Positions 16,147 through 25,247 of a stretch of 64,000 nt of DNA are shown here, one piece after another; position 1 is the first letter of the stretch, and each line of letters begins with the position of its first letter. The position numbers were made by a program, and so were the translations under genes. The DNA lies in the NCBI GenBank assembly GCA_964588665.1, contig CAZPQQ010000001.1, positions 73,063 through 137,062 on the forward strand, in the 5' to 3' direction. This DNA is from UBA2160 sp964588665 (GTDB lineage Bacteria > Chloroflexota > Dehalococcoidia > Lucifugimonadales > UBA1123). The notes under the pieces are model-generated. The model made no database searches. It worked only from the letters and a program-made list of their open reading frames with translations, and was not told the origin of the DNA.

Positions 16147-17283
16147 ATGAACGATCACGGACGACGAGCGCTTGAGATTCTGGAGGAGCTCGGACGCAGG
16201 CCCGCCGCGCCGTTCCACGAAGGCGGACCCGCGCGATACCTGGCCGCGTTCGCCCGCGACCTCGGAGTCGACGTGCAGGTCGACTCGTTCGGCAACGTGA
16301 TCGCACACTACCGGAAAGGCTCGGACGACGATCGTCCCCCCGTGGCTTACGTCGCACACATGGACCACCCCGGCTACGAGATCGCGGAGATCCGCGACGA
16401 CGGCGTCGTCGTCCGAGCGCTGGGCGGCGTGCCCGCGGCATCACTCCGAAAGCGGGTGCCGGTGCAGATCCTGATGCCTGACGGCAGCCGGCCACGCGGC
16501 GAGCTAACCCCGCCCGATGCGCCGCTGTCCGACGATCCGTCCCAGCGCCTGACGCTGCTCCAAGTCGAAGGCGACATCACCCTCGAGCCCGGACTGCCCG
16601 TCATCTTCGACCTGCCCGACTTCGAACTCGACGGCGACTACATCAAAATGCGCGCCCTCGACGACCTCGCGGGATGCGCCGCCACGGCTGCCGCACTCGA
16701 ACGGCTCGTCCACGAGTCAGCCGACGCCGACCTGTACGCGGTGTTCACGAGGGCAGAGGAGGGCGGGCTGTTCGGAGCGAGGCTGTTGGCCGAGGCCGGA
16801 ACGCTGCCCCTCGACACGCTGGTCGTGTCAATCGAGTCCAGCCCCGTGATCCAGGGCGTCGCGCAGGGCGACGGTCCCGTCATCCGCACCGGCGACGCCA
16901 TGTACACCTTCGACGCCGAGGCCGAGCAGATCCTGGCCGTCGCCGTCGAAACGATCCGAGAGCGCGACCCCGACTTCAAGCACCAGCGTCGCCTGATGAG
17001 CGGAGGCTCGTGTGAGGGCACCGCCTTCGCCGTCTTCGGCTATCGCGCCACCGGCCTCGCCTTCCCCCTCGTCAACCACCACAACGCGACCACGTCGATC
17101 CCCGACCCGGACGGCGACGTCGGCGCCGAGACCATCGCCTTCACCGACTTCCTAGGCGGCGTCGAGCTCCTGGCCGAAGCCGCCACAACCGCCAACCGCA
17201 TCGACGACTCCCCCGTCCGCCAACGCATCCGCACAACCCCCGACGACGTGCGCCGCCGGCTGGAGGGGTCGGTGGGATGGTGA
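16147..17283 (+). CDS. M42-family metallopeptidase (glutamyl aminopeptidase/endoglucanase-like)
   Basis: 378 residues. Metal and catalytic motifs of the M42 group are visible: VAYVAHMDHPG (first metal His and Asp), RALDDLAGCA (bridging Asp), FTRAEEGGLFGA (catalytic Glu pair), VVSIESS (metal Asp/Glu site, here Glu) and NHHNATTSIP near the end (last metal His). These co-catalytic zinc or cobalt enzymes trim peptides in the cytoplasm. ATG at 16147 after AAGGAG. The last 245 bases recur as a broken copy at 17904-18146. Confidence 0.9.
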   Translation: MNDHGRRALEILEELGRRPAAPFHEGGPARYLAAFARDLGVDVQVDSFGNVIAHYRKGSDDDRPPVAYVAHMDHPGYEIAEIRDDGVVVRALGGVPAASLRKRVPVQILMPDGSRPRGELTPPDAPLSDDPSQRLTLLQVEGDITLEPGLPVIFDLPDFELDGDYIKMRALDDLAGCAATAAALERLVHESADADLYAVFTRAEEGGLFGARLLAEAGTLPLDTLVVSIESSPVIQGVAQGDGPVIRTGDAMYTFDAEAEQILAVAVETIRERDPDFKHQRRLMSGGSCEGTAFAVFGYRATGLAFPLVNHHNATTSIPDPDGDVGAETIAFTDFLGGVELLAEAATTANRIDDSPVRQRIRTTPDDVRRRLEGSVGW

Positions 17284-17430
17284 GCAACACGGTTGACCTC
17301 GATGGGCGGCCGCGACAACTGGCGCACTATCATCTGCTCCGGTGCAGAAGGTCGTTGCGCGGCAACGTCGGACAATGTCGATTTGTGATAGTTAAGTAAG
17401 CCAACGCAACGATCGGCGGCGCTTGGGCGA

Positions 17431-17814
17431 TCAGTTCGTCAGATTGCCTAAGAAACTCCGAATCGGTTTCCATCTCCAGGAATGGATTTCGCCGGCGCCC
17501 CTCACGCCGCCGTACGCCTTGCCTTGCGGCCTGATTTGAAAGATCGGTTTGTTGAGTCTCTTCGCCATCTTCACTTCTTGGAGCACGCCCGGGGCATTAT
17601 GGGTGTCCGGACCGACCAATACAATGACGGCGTCACTTCGGTCGATGGCTTTCTGAGCTGCCCCAACCCACACTGCCTCGTGATATGGACCTTTCAGTGA
17701 AGTGTCTTTGATCGTAAACAGCGAATCATATTGGCCTGCTTGCTCTATGAAACTGTCTTTCAAACCAGAATCGCGTTCGAACTCGAAGCTCACGAAGACT
17801 CGCACGACTGCCAT
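17431..17814 (-). CDS. ThsB-like TIR-domain protein
   Basis: 127 residues, a single TIR-like domain of the MTH538/ThsB type (PF08937-like). It starts VRVFVSFEFERDSGLKDSF and has DRSDAVIVLVGPDTHNAPGV, then L-Q-E-V-K-M-A with the expected catalytic Glu80. Relatives make cyclic ADP-ribose-type signals in Thoeris defence. No ThsA effector or other Thoeris gene is in the window; the neighbours are an M42 gene fragment and a toxin-antitoxin locus. ATG at 17814 follows GAGGTGAATCC. Complete and probably functional as a protein. Confidence 0.8.
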   Translation of the reverse strand: MAVVRVFVSFEFERDSGLKDSFIEQAGQYDSLFTIKDTSLKGPYHEAVWVGAAQKAIDRSDAVIVLVGPDTHNAPGVLQEVKMAKRLNKPIFQIRPQGKAYGGVRGAGEIHSWRWKPIRSFLGNLTN

Positions 17815-17903
17815 GGATTCACCTCAGCGTTGGCTTCTCTTGCAAAGACATTGCCAATGCAGGTCTTATCATACTCGACCGAGGTACGCCAGACGCGAGT
17901 GAG

Positions 17904-18146
17904 TACCGCGCGATCGGTCTCGCGTTCCAACTGGTCAACCACCACAACGCCACCACCTCGATCCCGGACTCGGACGGCGATGTCGGCGTCGAAACCATCG
18001 CGCTCACCGACTTCCTCGGCGGCGTCGAGCTCCTCGCCGAAGCCGCCACAACCGTTAACCGCATCGGCGATTCCCCCGTCCGCCAACGCATCCGCACGAC
18101 GCCGGAGGACGTGCGTCGCCGGCAAGAGGGGTCAGTCGGGTGGTGA
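17904..18146 (+). pseudogene. 3' fragment of an M42 peptidase gene
   Basis: This segment aligns without gaps to the last 245 bases of the M42 gene (17038-17283), including N-H-H-N-A-T-T-S-I-P and the final G-S-V-G-W-stop. Identity is about 85% by eye, with many changes at third positions. The front three quarters of the gene is missing and replaced by the TIR region. I read it as the remains of a tandem paralogue rather than a recent duplication. Confidence 0.85.
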
Positions 18147-18344
18147 TGAGGGCTCTTCAGTGAACCACCTGCTGGCGCTTGATGGTCGACTGGCCGCAAG
18201 CTGTCGATTGAACGTAGCCTAGTTGCGAGTGGAATTTGTGCGGAAAACAAAATCAGGGCGGCGGATTGGTTTGCGATCGTCGCACCCGTGGCGATCATCA
18301 CATGTTGAGGCTCAATTTGACTGACTCGAACCGGAAGGCGGCAC

Positions 18345-18848
18345 TCACTCGCTGGAATGCCAACTCGTTGAGAAATCCAAATTACGAACGAACCCAAACG
18401 TATTGTATGTTTCAATCCCGAATTTCTGACAGACATCGGGCAGATGTCGGTTTGCCCGTTGCCTACGTGGCTTTGAAACCTCAGTTGTCACCACGCATCT
18501 CTCGCTGGGCGCAACCAGGGCATAGGCAACCAAAAATGGATCGCGTCCGATCTTCTCGATTTCGTCGTCGGCGAGGTCATCGGCGTACCCCTCATCAATC
18601 ACGCGAGCAACTAGTGACTCGACCACTTCCTCCGTGAATAGGAGAGCCGTCTCTGTCGCATTGGTTCTGGCCCAATTCGTGAAATCATCTTTACCATCTT
18701 TGATCTCTTCGTAGATCTCGAGAGGGATCTTGGCTAGGTCATTCTCACCTATGTGAACGAGCCAATCCCAGAACTCAGGAACTCGACTGATCGGATAGTA
18801 ATCTCGGTTTGCGTCGATAAGGACGTTTGCATCAAGTAGGTAGAGCAA
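18345..18848 (-). CDS. DUF4411 family PIN-like toxin
   Basis: 167 residues beginning L-Y-L-L-D-A-N-V-L-I-D-A, the first acidic motif of a PIN-like nuclease. FPEFWDWL-type sequence (VPEFWDWLVHIGE) and IYEEIKDGKDD follow, as in DUF4411, and later acidic residues (IGRDPFLVAYAL) complete the site. DUF4411 proteins pair with XRE/ImmA proteins in toxin-antitoxin loci, as here (18-base gap). Predicted RNase. TTG start at 18848. GC is lower than in the surrounding core genes, hinting at transfer. Confidence 0.82.
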   Translation of the reverse strand: MLYLLDANVLIDANRDYYPISRVPEFWDWLVHIGENDLAKIPLEIYEEIKDGKDDFTNWARTNATETALLFTEEVVESLVARVIDEGYADDLADDEIEKIGRDPFLVAYALVAPSERCVVTTEVSKPRRQRANRHLPDVCQKFGIETYNTFGFVRNLDFSTSWHSSE

Positions 18849-18866
18849 TTGGCGATCTTATGGCGT

Positions 18867-20058
18867 TCAGCCGGCACTCAGGTCGAGGAGTTTTTGTACG
18901 TTCGTCGCTTTGATGCCCAATACTTTTCCGGCTTTCGAAGTCGTCAAGGCCCCTTCAGCCATTGCACGTCGTACAAATCCGAGTAACGCGGAGCCGATCC
19001 GATGCCGACGCACCACGTAGTAGTTTGGTCCACCATCTTGGTCGCGGGCATGGAGACGGCGCGACGCCCGGTTTCGGAGCCAATGGCTTCGGAATGTTGT
19101 GCTGAGTTGATTCCAAGTTTCATAGTCAATTTGACCATTGCGAAAGAGCCCGTATGCGATCATGGAATTACTCAACTTCTTGTCGGTCGCGAAATCATTG
19201 ACTTTGATTTCAATGGCTTCGAGAGAATTCGACCCTCCGATATTGAGCTGTGCAAGCTCCTCGTTGGGCAGAAGATATTCGCTGGCGACATCGTTGCAAA
19301 ACCGCTCGACCGCCATCTCCGAACGTGCGCCGCTGACGCCTGTTTGTCCAAGCCACAGGTGAGTCAGTTCATGTAGCAGAATGAATGACCACGCCCCGCC
19401 AGCATCTTGATCATTAATTACGATGAAAGGCGCGACATTATCCGCTATGGAAAAGCCGCGAAAGACCTCAACATCGATCGAGGTATGATAGCTGCCCAGG
19501 TTGCTCGTCAAGAGAACGAAGACACCAACCAATTCAGCTTTCGAGCGCAGAAGAGCAAATGCTTGGTCCGATGAGGATTGCCCACGCAACATCGAAGGCG
19601 CAACATCGAGCACACGGCGCATCGACTCAACTACGGCAGAGACCCCGTCGGATATCTCTGCTGAATCGACGAATGGCAAGGGTATAGCCTCATCTTCGTC
19701 TTCGAGTACGGCTCGAACCATGCTCTGTCTCGCAGAGATATCTCTGGTAAGGGCGTCTAACAGAGCATTAGCTTGGACGGAGTAACTGTCAGGGAGAGTG
19801 CGGAAATCTTCGCCTCGGTCACCGTGCCGCGGTGGGGCCGACATGTAAAATGTGAGAAGAGGGCGATGGTATTGCTTAAACCATCTTCACCAACAGGGGC
19901 CGCGTCGGTAACGTTTCACCTGCCTCAAGTTCCGCGAGGCGGTCGACTGCTCGAACGCCCCGCGCGTCGCGCAGCTTGAGCCTGTCGACGGCTTCCTCGC
20001 GTGTCAAGCCTGCCGTTTCTCGAGCCCATCGAAGTATGTCAGGATTGATCTTGGGCAT
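18867..20058 (-). pseudogene. XRE-ImmA/IrrE antitoxin gene with one frameshift
   Basis: Two reading frames make one protein. The first (20058-19876) encodes the HTH part, starting PKINPDILRWARETAGLTRE and ending at LLVKM-V-stop. The second (to 18867) encodes the ImmA/IrrE part with the zinc motif HELTH. Between them, the bases after the shift read K-Q-Y-H-R-P-L-L-T-F-Y-M, the normal join of this family. A single extra T in the run at 19878-19880 (plus strand AAA) explains the break. Partner of the DUF4411 toxin downstream. Either inactivated or a sequencing error. Confidence 0.82.
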
Positions 20059-20384
20059 TGGGATCTCGGCGTTCTCGCTATGACTGAGCAGCTACGCTGA
20101 AGATTTCGGCGACCGTGTGCGCGGTCAGATCGTCCGATATTGTCCTGTATTATAGTCGCGATGGCGTGGGGTTTGGACGGGCACCAACCTAAGACTCTGA
20201 AAGCGATGTCGATGAGATGGCGACATCATAGTCCTGAGTTTCCATGTCGGTCAAACCCAACTCACCGAGAACGCCGATCCCGGATGAACGACTTCCTTGA
20301 TTGACCCAGATTTGCTCGTATTAGCGGTAGCTCGACAGCGGCCCCTCTTCGATAGGCGTTGAGAGGCGGGAAGTTTTACCCCCC
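20059..20384. other. Intergenic stretch, no gene recognised
   Basis: Holds the upstream region of the toxin-antitoxin locus. No open frame with a ribosome site, and no tRNA or attachment-site repeat visible. Confidence 0.4.
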
Positions 20385-21044
20385 CTAAGCCTCGCTCACG
20401 TCCCACCCGTCCAGCGCCCAGTAGCCGACGCGGGGGAGTTCGGTGGAGGTGGGCAGGCCCTGGGCTCGTTTGAGGCGTTGGATGTTGAAGAGGTGGGTGA
20501 TCTCTTCGAAGTAGATGTGGCGCATGGTGGCTTCGAGGAGCATGGCGCCTTTGCCGGGCTCGCCGGTGGGGGTGATTCCGGTTGGGTGGGCTTGCAGCAT
20601 CAGGTCCCAGTGGGCGCCGCCCTGGTCTTGGACGTAGGAGTGAGCGCGCAGGAAGGCGACGTTGCGTTCGGCCAGCACGCGGCGGGCGAGGTCGATGCCC
20701 TGCTCCAGCTTTTCGAGGATGATCGGCAATTCGTAGTACTTGTTGTCGTTCATGCGTCGGTCGAAGTCGGGGTGGTTGAGGTCGCCGACGTCATCGATGC
20801 CGTGCTCGTCGTTCGGGAACAGGGTGTCGCCCCAGCGCGAGATGAGCCAGCGGTACGTGAGAGACGCCATATGGCTGAGCTGGATGCGGATGCTCCACTC
20901 GGCCCAACCCCACTGGTCGGACGTGAAGTCGAGCTGCTCGTCGGTCAATCCCCGGACCTCCGAGGCGATGAGTTCGAACAGCGTGTCGTACTCGGGGAAG
21001 AGGACTGCGCCGGGGGCATCGTCCGAGACGGGTTGGGTCGTCAT
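20385..21044 (-). CDS. DinB-like four-helix-bundle protein
   Basis: 219 residues. Helix-rich, with the DinB-superfamily pattern: an early segment W-S-I-R-I-Q-L-S-H-M-A with the first metal His, and a later RHIYFEEITHLFNIQRL with the paired His of the third helix. DinB/YfiT-like proteins bind a metal through three His, and some are thiol-dependent transferases. The ATG at 21044 follows AGGAGTG. A longer reading up to 21101 would translate a dispersed repeat and is not used. Substrate unknown. Confidence 0.8.
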   Translation of the reverse strand: MTTQPVSDDAPGAVLFPEYDTLFELIASEVRGLTDEQLDFTSDQWGWAEWSIRIQLSHMASLTYRWLISRWGDTLFPNDEHGIDDVGDLNHPDFDRRMNDNKYYELPIILEKLEQGIDLARRVLAERNVAFLRAHSYVQDQGGAHWDLMLQAHPTGITPTGEPGKGAMLLEATMRHIYFEEITHLFNIQRLKRAQGLPTSTELPRVGYWALDGWDVSEA

Positions 21045-21074
21045 TTGTGCACTCCTATCCTGGCGTCGCCAAAA

Positions 21075-21160
21075 CCGTTCGTAGTGAGCTTGTCGAACCA
21101 CCGCCCCGGGCCCTTCGACAGGCTCAGAGCCTGCCCTGAGATTTCCGAAGGGGCGAACGG
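21075..21160. repeat. Dispersed palindromic element, inverted pair
   Basis: Forward copy CCGTTCGTAGTGAGCTTGTC at 21075-21094 faces an inverted copy beginning CCCTTCGACAGGCTCAG (21110) and ending GGGGCGAACGG (21160). Together they could form a large hairpin between the convergent-side flanks of the DinB-like and lyase genes. Confidence 0.7.
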
Positions 21161-21174
21161 ACGATGACAGATTC

Positions 21175-22143
21175 CTACGAGTACTTCGCCAGCGCCGACT
21201 TCAGGTGGTCCATCGATATGTTGCCGCCGCTCATGATGAGGGCGACTTTCTTGCCTTCGAGCCGGTCCTTGATCTTAATCGCGCCCGCCAACGATGCGGC
21301 GCCGGCATGCTCCGTGAGGTTGTGGGTTTTCTCGAGGTGGTGGATGATCGCTTGGTCCATCTCCTCTTCGGTGACCAAGATGAAGTCGTCGAGGTGCTCA
21401 CGGAGGATGGCGAGCGTGAGCTCGAAGCCCGTGCCGGTGGCGAGACCCTCTGCCTGGGAGCGCATCGGCGCTTGCACGACTTTGCCCTCCTGCCAGGACA
21501 GGAACGCCGCCGGGGCCTGCTCGGCTTGCACCCCGATGACCTGGACGTCCGGATTGACCGCCTTGGCAACGATGCACGCGCCGCACGCGCCGCTCCCGCC
21601 GCCCACGGGAACGACGATCACGTCGACGTCGGGTAGGTCTTCCATAATCTCCAGCGTGTACGTCCCGACTCCGGCGATGAGCAGAGGTTCGTTGACTGCG
21701 TCGATATACCTGTAGCCTTCCTCCCGCGACAGCCGGCCCACGAACTCACGGGTCTCGTCGTAGAAGGCGCCGTGGTGGACGACCTCGGCGCCTAGGTTGC
21801 GCATGGATTCGACCTTGCCTGGATTGGCTCCCTCCGGCACTCCTACAATCGCTTTCGCGCCGAAGACCGACGCTGCATACGCGATGGACTGCCCGTGGTT
21901 GCCGCTGGACGCCGTCGACACGCCTCGGGCCAACTCTTCTTCGGACAGTTGAGAGAGGAGGTTGATGCCGCCCCTCATCTTGAACGCCCCCAACCGCTGG
22001 TGGTTTTCGTGTTTGACGTACACCTCTTGCGCGCCCAGCAGGTTTTCGAGCGCAATGTAGCGATGCAGCGAGGTTCGCGTTACGTAGCCGGCGATGCGTT
22101 TTCGGGCCTGGATGACATCGTGAATTGTGGGTGCTTGAATCAA
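21175..22143 (-). CDS. Threonine/serine dehydratase-like PLP enzyme
   Basis: 322 residues, fold type II PLP enzyme. The Schiff-base Lys is in GAFKMRGG. SSGNHGQSIAYAA binds the substrate carboxylate, VPVGGGSGACGA holds the PLP phosphate and IMSGGN closes the site. Relatives are threonine dehydratase, serine racemase/dehydratase and threo-3-hydroxyaspartate ammonia-lyase; there is no C-terminal ACT domain, so a catabolic rather than biosynthetic enzyme is likely. ATG at 22143 with GGAGG-type site. Stands alone between other leftward genes. Confidence 0.88.
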   Translation of the reverse strand: MIQAPTIHDVIQARKRIAGYVTRTSLHRYIALENLLGAQEVYVKHENHQRLGAFKMRGGINLLSQLSEEELARGVSTASSGNHGQSIAYAASVFGAKAIVGVPEGANPGKVESMRNLGAEVVHHGAFYDETREFVGRLSREEGYRYIDAVNEPLLIAGVGTYTLEIMEDLPDVDVIVVPVGGGSGACGACIVAKAVNPDVQVIGVQAEQAPAAFLSWQEGKVVQAPMRSQAEGLATGTGFELTLAILREHLDDFILVTEEEMDQAIIHHLEKTHNLTEHAGAASLAGAIKIKDRLEGKKVALIMSGGNISMDHLKSALAKYS

Positions 22144-22286
22144 GGTGCGATCTCCTCCGACGATGTTCCGTGCGATGCCGCGCCGTGCCCGTCACGGGAG
22201 CGGCTGCGCGAGTGTAGCTAAGGATACCGGTTTCGATTCGAAGGCGAAACCTAAGCGCGTCTGGACATCGCTGCATAGACTGCCGC

Positions 22287-22925
22287 CTAGTTGCCGCGGG
22301 CTTGTCTGATGCGGTCCACGTCAAGTTGGAGAGAGGTGGCGTTGTAGCCGAGTTCGATTGCGCGAGCTATGTCGGCGTCCGACAATTCGTCATTGTCGGC
22401 GATCGCGTGGGCCACGGCCCTGATGGCGTAGGCGCCCGGATTGTCGGGCTCCAGCAGTAGGGCGCGGTCGAGGCTTTCAATTGCCTGCGATAGCTGGCTA
22501 AGATTGATCAGCGTCGCGCCCTTGGCCACGTGTGCTTTGGCCAGGCTCGGGTCCAGAGTCGTCGCGCTCTCGAGGTCCGCAACCGCGCGCCATCCCTGAT
22601 CCAGGTTCCCCCAAGTGAGGCCCCTGTTGTGGAACGCGTCCGCGTAGTCCGGCTTCAGCGCAATTGCGGCGTCGAAATCGTCGATTGCGGTTCTGAAGTT
22701 GCCGGCGTTGGCGTTCACGATGCCCCGATTGTAGTAAGCCTCGTGTCGATCCGGCTCCAGACTAATGACCTCCGAGAACTCGGATATGGCTGCTTCGAGC
22801 TCGCCGGCTTCCTGATGAGCGACGCCAAGATCGTAGTGCTCATCAGCCGCCGCATCCGGGTCCGTGCATGCCGCCGTCAGCGCCAAAGCTGCGATCACGA
22901 TCGCTATGAGTCTCCAGCCAAGCAA
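22287..22925 (-). CDS. TPR-repeat lipoprotein
   Basis: 212 residues. The signal peptide ends LALTAAC (lipobox), then come about five TPR repeats (NRGIVNANAGNFRTAIDDFD and similar) and a basic tail. It has the same architecture as the lipoprotein at 9407-10039, including the final A-R-A-I/T-E-L-G-Y/F block, so the two are paralogues. The TTG at 22925 follows GGAGGCC and puts the signal peptide at the N-terminus; longer readings to 23105 add an implausible leader. Confidence 0.8.
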   Translation of the reverse strand: MLGWRLIAIVIAALALTAACTDPDAAADEHYDLGVAHQEAGELEAAISEFSEVISLEPDRHEAYYNRGIVNANAGNFRTAIDDFDAAIALKPDYADAFHNRGLTWGNLDQGWRAVADLESATTLDPSLAKAHVAKGATLINLSQLSQAIESLDRALLLEPDNPGAYAIRAVAHAIADNDELSDADIARAIELGYNATSLQLDVDRIRQARGN

Positions 22926-23061
22926 AGTTTGGCCTCCTTGATGTTTCGTACGATCCGCGCCCCTGTCCGGTTTTACCAAGGCCTCTGTCTCGGCTCGGCT
23001 TGACTGTGATGCTAGCATGTGCACCAATGTACGCCAACACACGTGCCAGGGGGGCGTCAAT

Positions 23062-24714
23062 ATGGTGAGGGATTCAACGTCGCAGGTCAACACGGGTAGA
23101 AGCACGGTCTACACCAAAGGCGGAGTGGTCGTGTCGATCTCGCCGCTCGCGGCATCGGCTGGACTGGGCGTGCTTGCGGACGGCGGCAATGCGTTCGACG
23201 CGGCCATCGCGGTCGCGGCGACCGAGGCTGTCACGGTCCCGTCCGGATGCGGTCTCGGCGGCGAGCCCTTCGTCATTTTGTACGAGGCCAAGACGGGCAG
23301 GGTGTTCGGGATGAACGGCAGCGGCAAAGTCCCGTTGGCCGCGAACCGCGACTACTTCGTTCGTCAAGGGCTCGACCAGATGCCGCTCGACGGACCGATC
23401 GCGGCCGCGATCCCCGGTGAGGTACACGGCTGGGTCTCGATTCTCGATCGTCTCGGGACGATGCCTCTGGGCAAGCTCCTGCTGCCGGCCATCGGCTACG
23501 CGGAGGACGGATACGCCGTCTCGGCGAAAAGCGCCACGGGTTTCGAGATGCTCTCAGGCAAGCTGAACAAGTTTCCGGATTCGGCGGCCATCTTCACGAA
23601 GAACGGCGCACCGTACCAGGCCGGTGACGTGCTTGTGCAGAAGAACCTGGGCCGCACGTTGAGGCGCGTCGCCGACGGCGGAGTCGACGAGTTCTACCGG
23701 GGCGAGACCGCCAAAGAGATGGTCCGTGCGATCCGCGCGGGAGGCGGACTCTACACCGAAGCGGAGTTCGCCGCGCACGAGACCACGTGGTACGAGCCTC
23801 CGATCTCGACGACTTATCGCGGCCACACCGTGTACGAGACCGCGCCGCCGTCTCAAGGGCACCTGGTTCTGCAAATGCTCAACATTCTCGAAGACTTCGA
23901 CCTGGCCGGAATGGGCTTCTACAGCGCCGAGTCCGTTCACGCGATGCTCGAGGCGAAGAGTCTGGCGTTCGCCGATCGGAATCGGTACATGGGCGACCCG
24001 GACTTCATCGCCAACCCGCTGGACGAGCTGATCTCGAAGCCGTTCGCGGAGCAACGCCGCAAGCTCATCGACCCCAATTCGACGACTGTCCACGAGCCTG
24101 GCTCGCTAGCAGTGCCGATCCCCGGCGACGACAACACCAGCTACTTCTGCGTCGTCGACAAGGACGGCAACGCAGCATCGTTCATCCACAGCCTGTCGAT
24201 GGGCTTCGGCTGCGGATTCGTCGCGGGCGGCACGGGCGTGTTGCTCAACAACCGAGTTGGTCGAGGGTTCTCGCTGGTGGACGGACACCCCAACGTCATC
24301 GAGGGCGGCAAGCGTACGATGCACACGTTGAACGCGTACATGGTGTTCAAGGACGACAAGCCGTGGCTGGTTGGCGGCACGCCGGGCGGCGACCGGCAGA
24401 TCCCGTGGAACGTCCAGGTGATAAGCAACGTCATCGACTACGGCATGGACGCCCAGCAGGCGGTCGAAGCGCCCCGGTGGGTGAGCACTCCCGGATCGGA
24501 CCCCGCCTCGGTCGACGACCCGCTGCTGGTCGAGCTCGACCCGGGGATGTCCGTGATCGACGTCGAGAAGCTCAGGGCAAAGGGGCACAAGGTCAACGTC
24601 AAATCGGAGTTCGGCCACGGCGGCTCCGCGAAGCTGATCGAGATCGACTTCGAATCGGGAGTCAAGACCGCTGGCTCGGACCCTCGCTCAGACGGTCACG
24701 CCGCCACTGTGTGA
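23062..24714 (+). CDS. Gamma-glutamyltransferase family protein
   Basis: 550 residues covering both subunits of the Ntn-hydrolase. Autocleavage would occur before Thr359 in DDNTSYFCVV; GGTPGGDRQIPW near the C-terminus corresponds to the oxyanion or substrate loop. No signal peptide, unlike secreted GGTs, so a cytoplasmic member (possibly acting on gamma-glutamyl amides or as a cephalosporin-acylase-like enzyme). The ATG at 23062 follows GGGGGCG. The upstream region to 23017 lacks a better start. Confidence 0.9.
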   Translation: MVRDSTSQVNTGRSTVYTKGGVVVSISPLAASAGLGVLADGGNAFDAAIAVAATEAVTVPSGCGLGGEPFVILYEAKTGRVFGMNGSGKVPLAANRDYFVRQGLDQMPLDGPIAAAIPGEVHGWVSILDRLGTMPLGKLLLPAIGYAEDGYAVSAKSATGFEMLSGKLNKFPDSAAIFTKNGAPYQAGDVLVQKNLGRTLRRVADGGVDEFYRGETAKEMVRAIRAGGGLYTEAEFAAHETTWYEPPISTTYRGHTVYETAPPSQGHLVLQMLNILEDFDLAGMGFYSAESVHAMLEAKSLAFADRNRYMGDPDFIANPLDELISKPFAEQRRKLIDPNSTTVHEPGSLAVPIPGDDNTSYFCVVDKDGNAASFIHSLSMGFGCGFVAGGTGVLLNNRVGRGFSLVDGHPNVIEGGKRTMHTLNAYMVFKDDKPWLVGGTPGGDRQIPWNVQVISNVIDYGMDAQQAVEAPRWVSTPGSDPASVDDPLLVELDPGMSVIDVEKLRAKGHKVNVKSEFGHGGSAKLIEIDFESGVKTAGSDPRSDGHAATV

Positions 24715-24804
24715 GCGCCTTTCTGTTGGCGAAGGACGGTAATGGTATCATTGGCGAGGACGGGACTTCCCCGCCCTCTTGATTGCGGAGAAAAGGACTG
24801 AATA

Positions 24805-25245
24805 TTGGGGCTCAACGTATTTTTCGATGTCGACTACACGATATTGGCCGTGGACGGAACCCTTCGACCCCGAACCCGTGAAACGTTCGAACTGCTTGTA
24901 AACGACGGGCACAGCATCTACATCTGGTCGGGCGTCGGCCTCCGTAAGTGGGAGGTCAAGAAGCACGACCTCGAAAGCTTGGTCACGGGCATCTACCAGA
25001 AACCGATTCAGGATTTCGTGGCGGGATTGGAAGAGATGAAGGTGCCGCTTTGGCCGGATTTCGTCATCGACGACTACCCGGAGATCGTCGACGTCTTCGG
25101 CGGTATATTGGTCCAACCATACTTCTTCAAGTCCGACTCTGACGATCAGATGGACCGCATCTACAGCATCATCACCGAGTTCGTCGAAACCGGCGAGTCC
25201 GGCCGCGTTGGATACCGGGCGGCCACCGCCACTCGCCCAGCCTGA
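24805..25245 (+). CDS. HAD-superfamily hydrolase-like small protein
   Basis: 146 residues. Starts FFDVDYTILAVDGTLRPR, giving the HAD nucleophile motif D-x-D-x-T. SIYIWSGVG supplies the motif II Ser, and FVIDDYPE gives the motif IV acidic pair. No cap domain, so likely acts on a large or protein substrate. TTG start at 24805 with GGAGAAAAGGA upstream. It ends two bases before the mutL start, so the two are in one operon; a functional link is not obvious. Confidence 0.7.
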   Translation: MGLNVFFDVDYTILAVDGTLRPRTRETFELLVNDGHSIYIWSGVGLRKWEVKKHDLESLVTGIYQKPIQDFVAGLEEMKVPLWPDFVIDDYPEIVDVFGGILVQPYFFKSDSDDQMDRIYSIITEFVETGESGRVGYRAATATRPA

Positions 25246-25247
25246 GC

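Noticed and set aside
22287..23105. Longer start for the TPR lipoprotein
   Set aside because: The extension adds a non-signal leader; TTG 22925 with GGAGGCC gives a normal lipoprotein signal.
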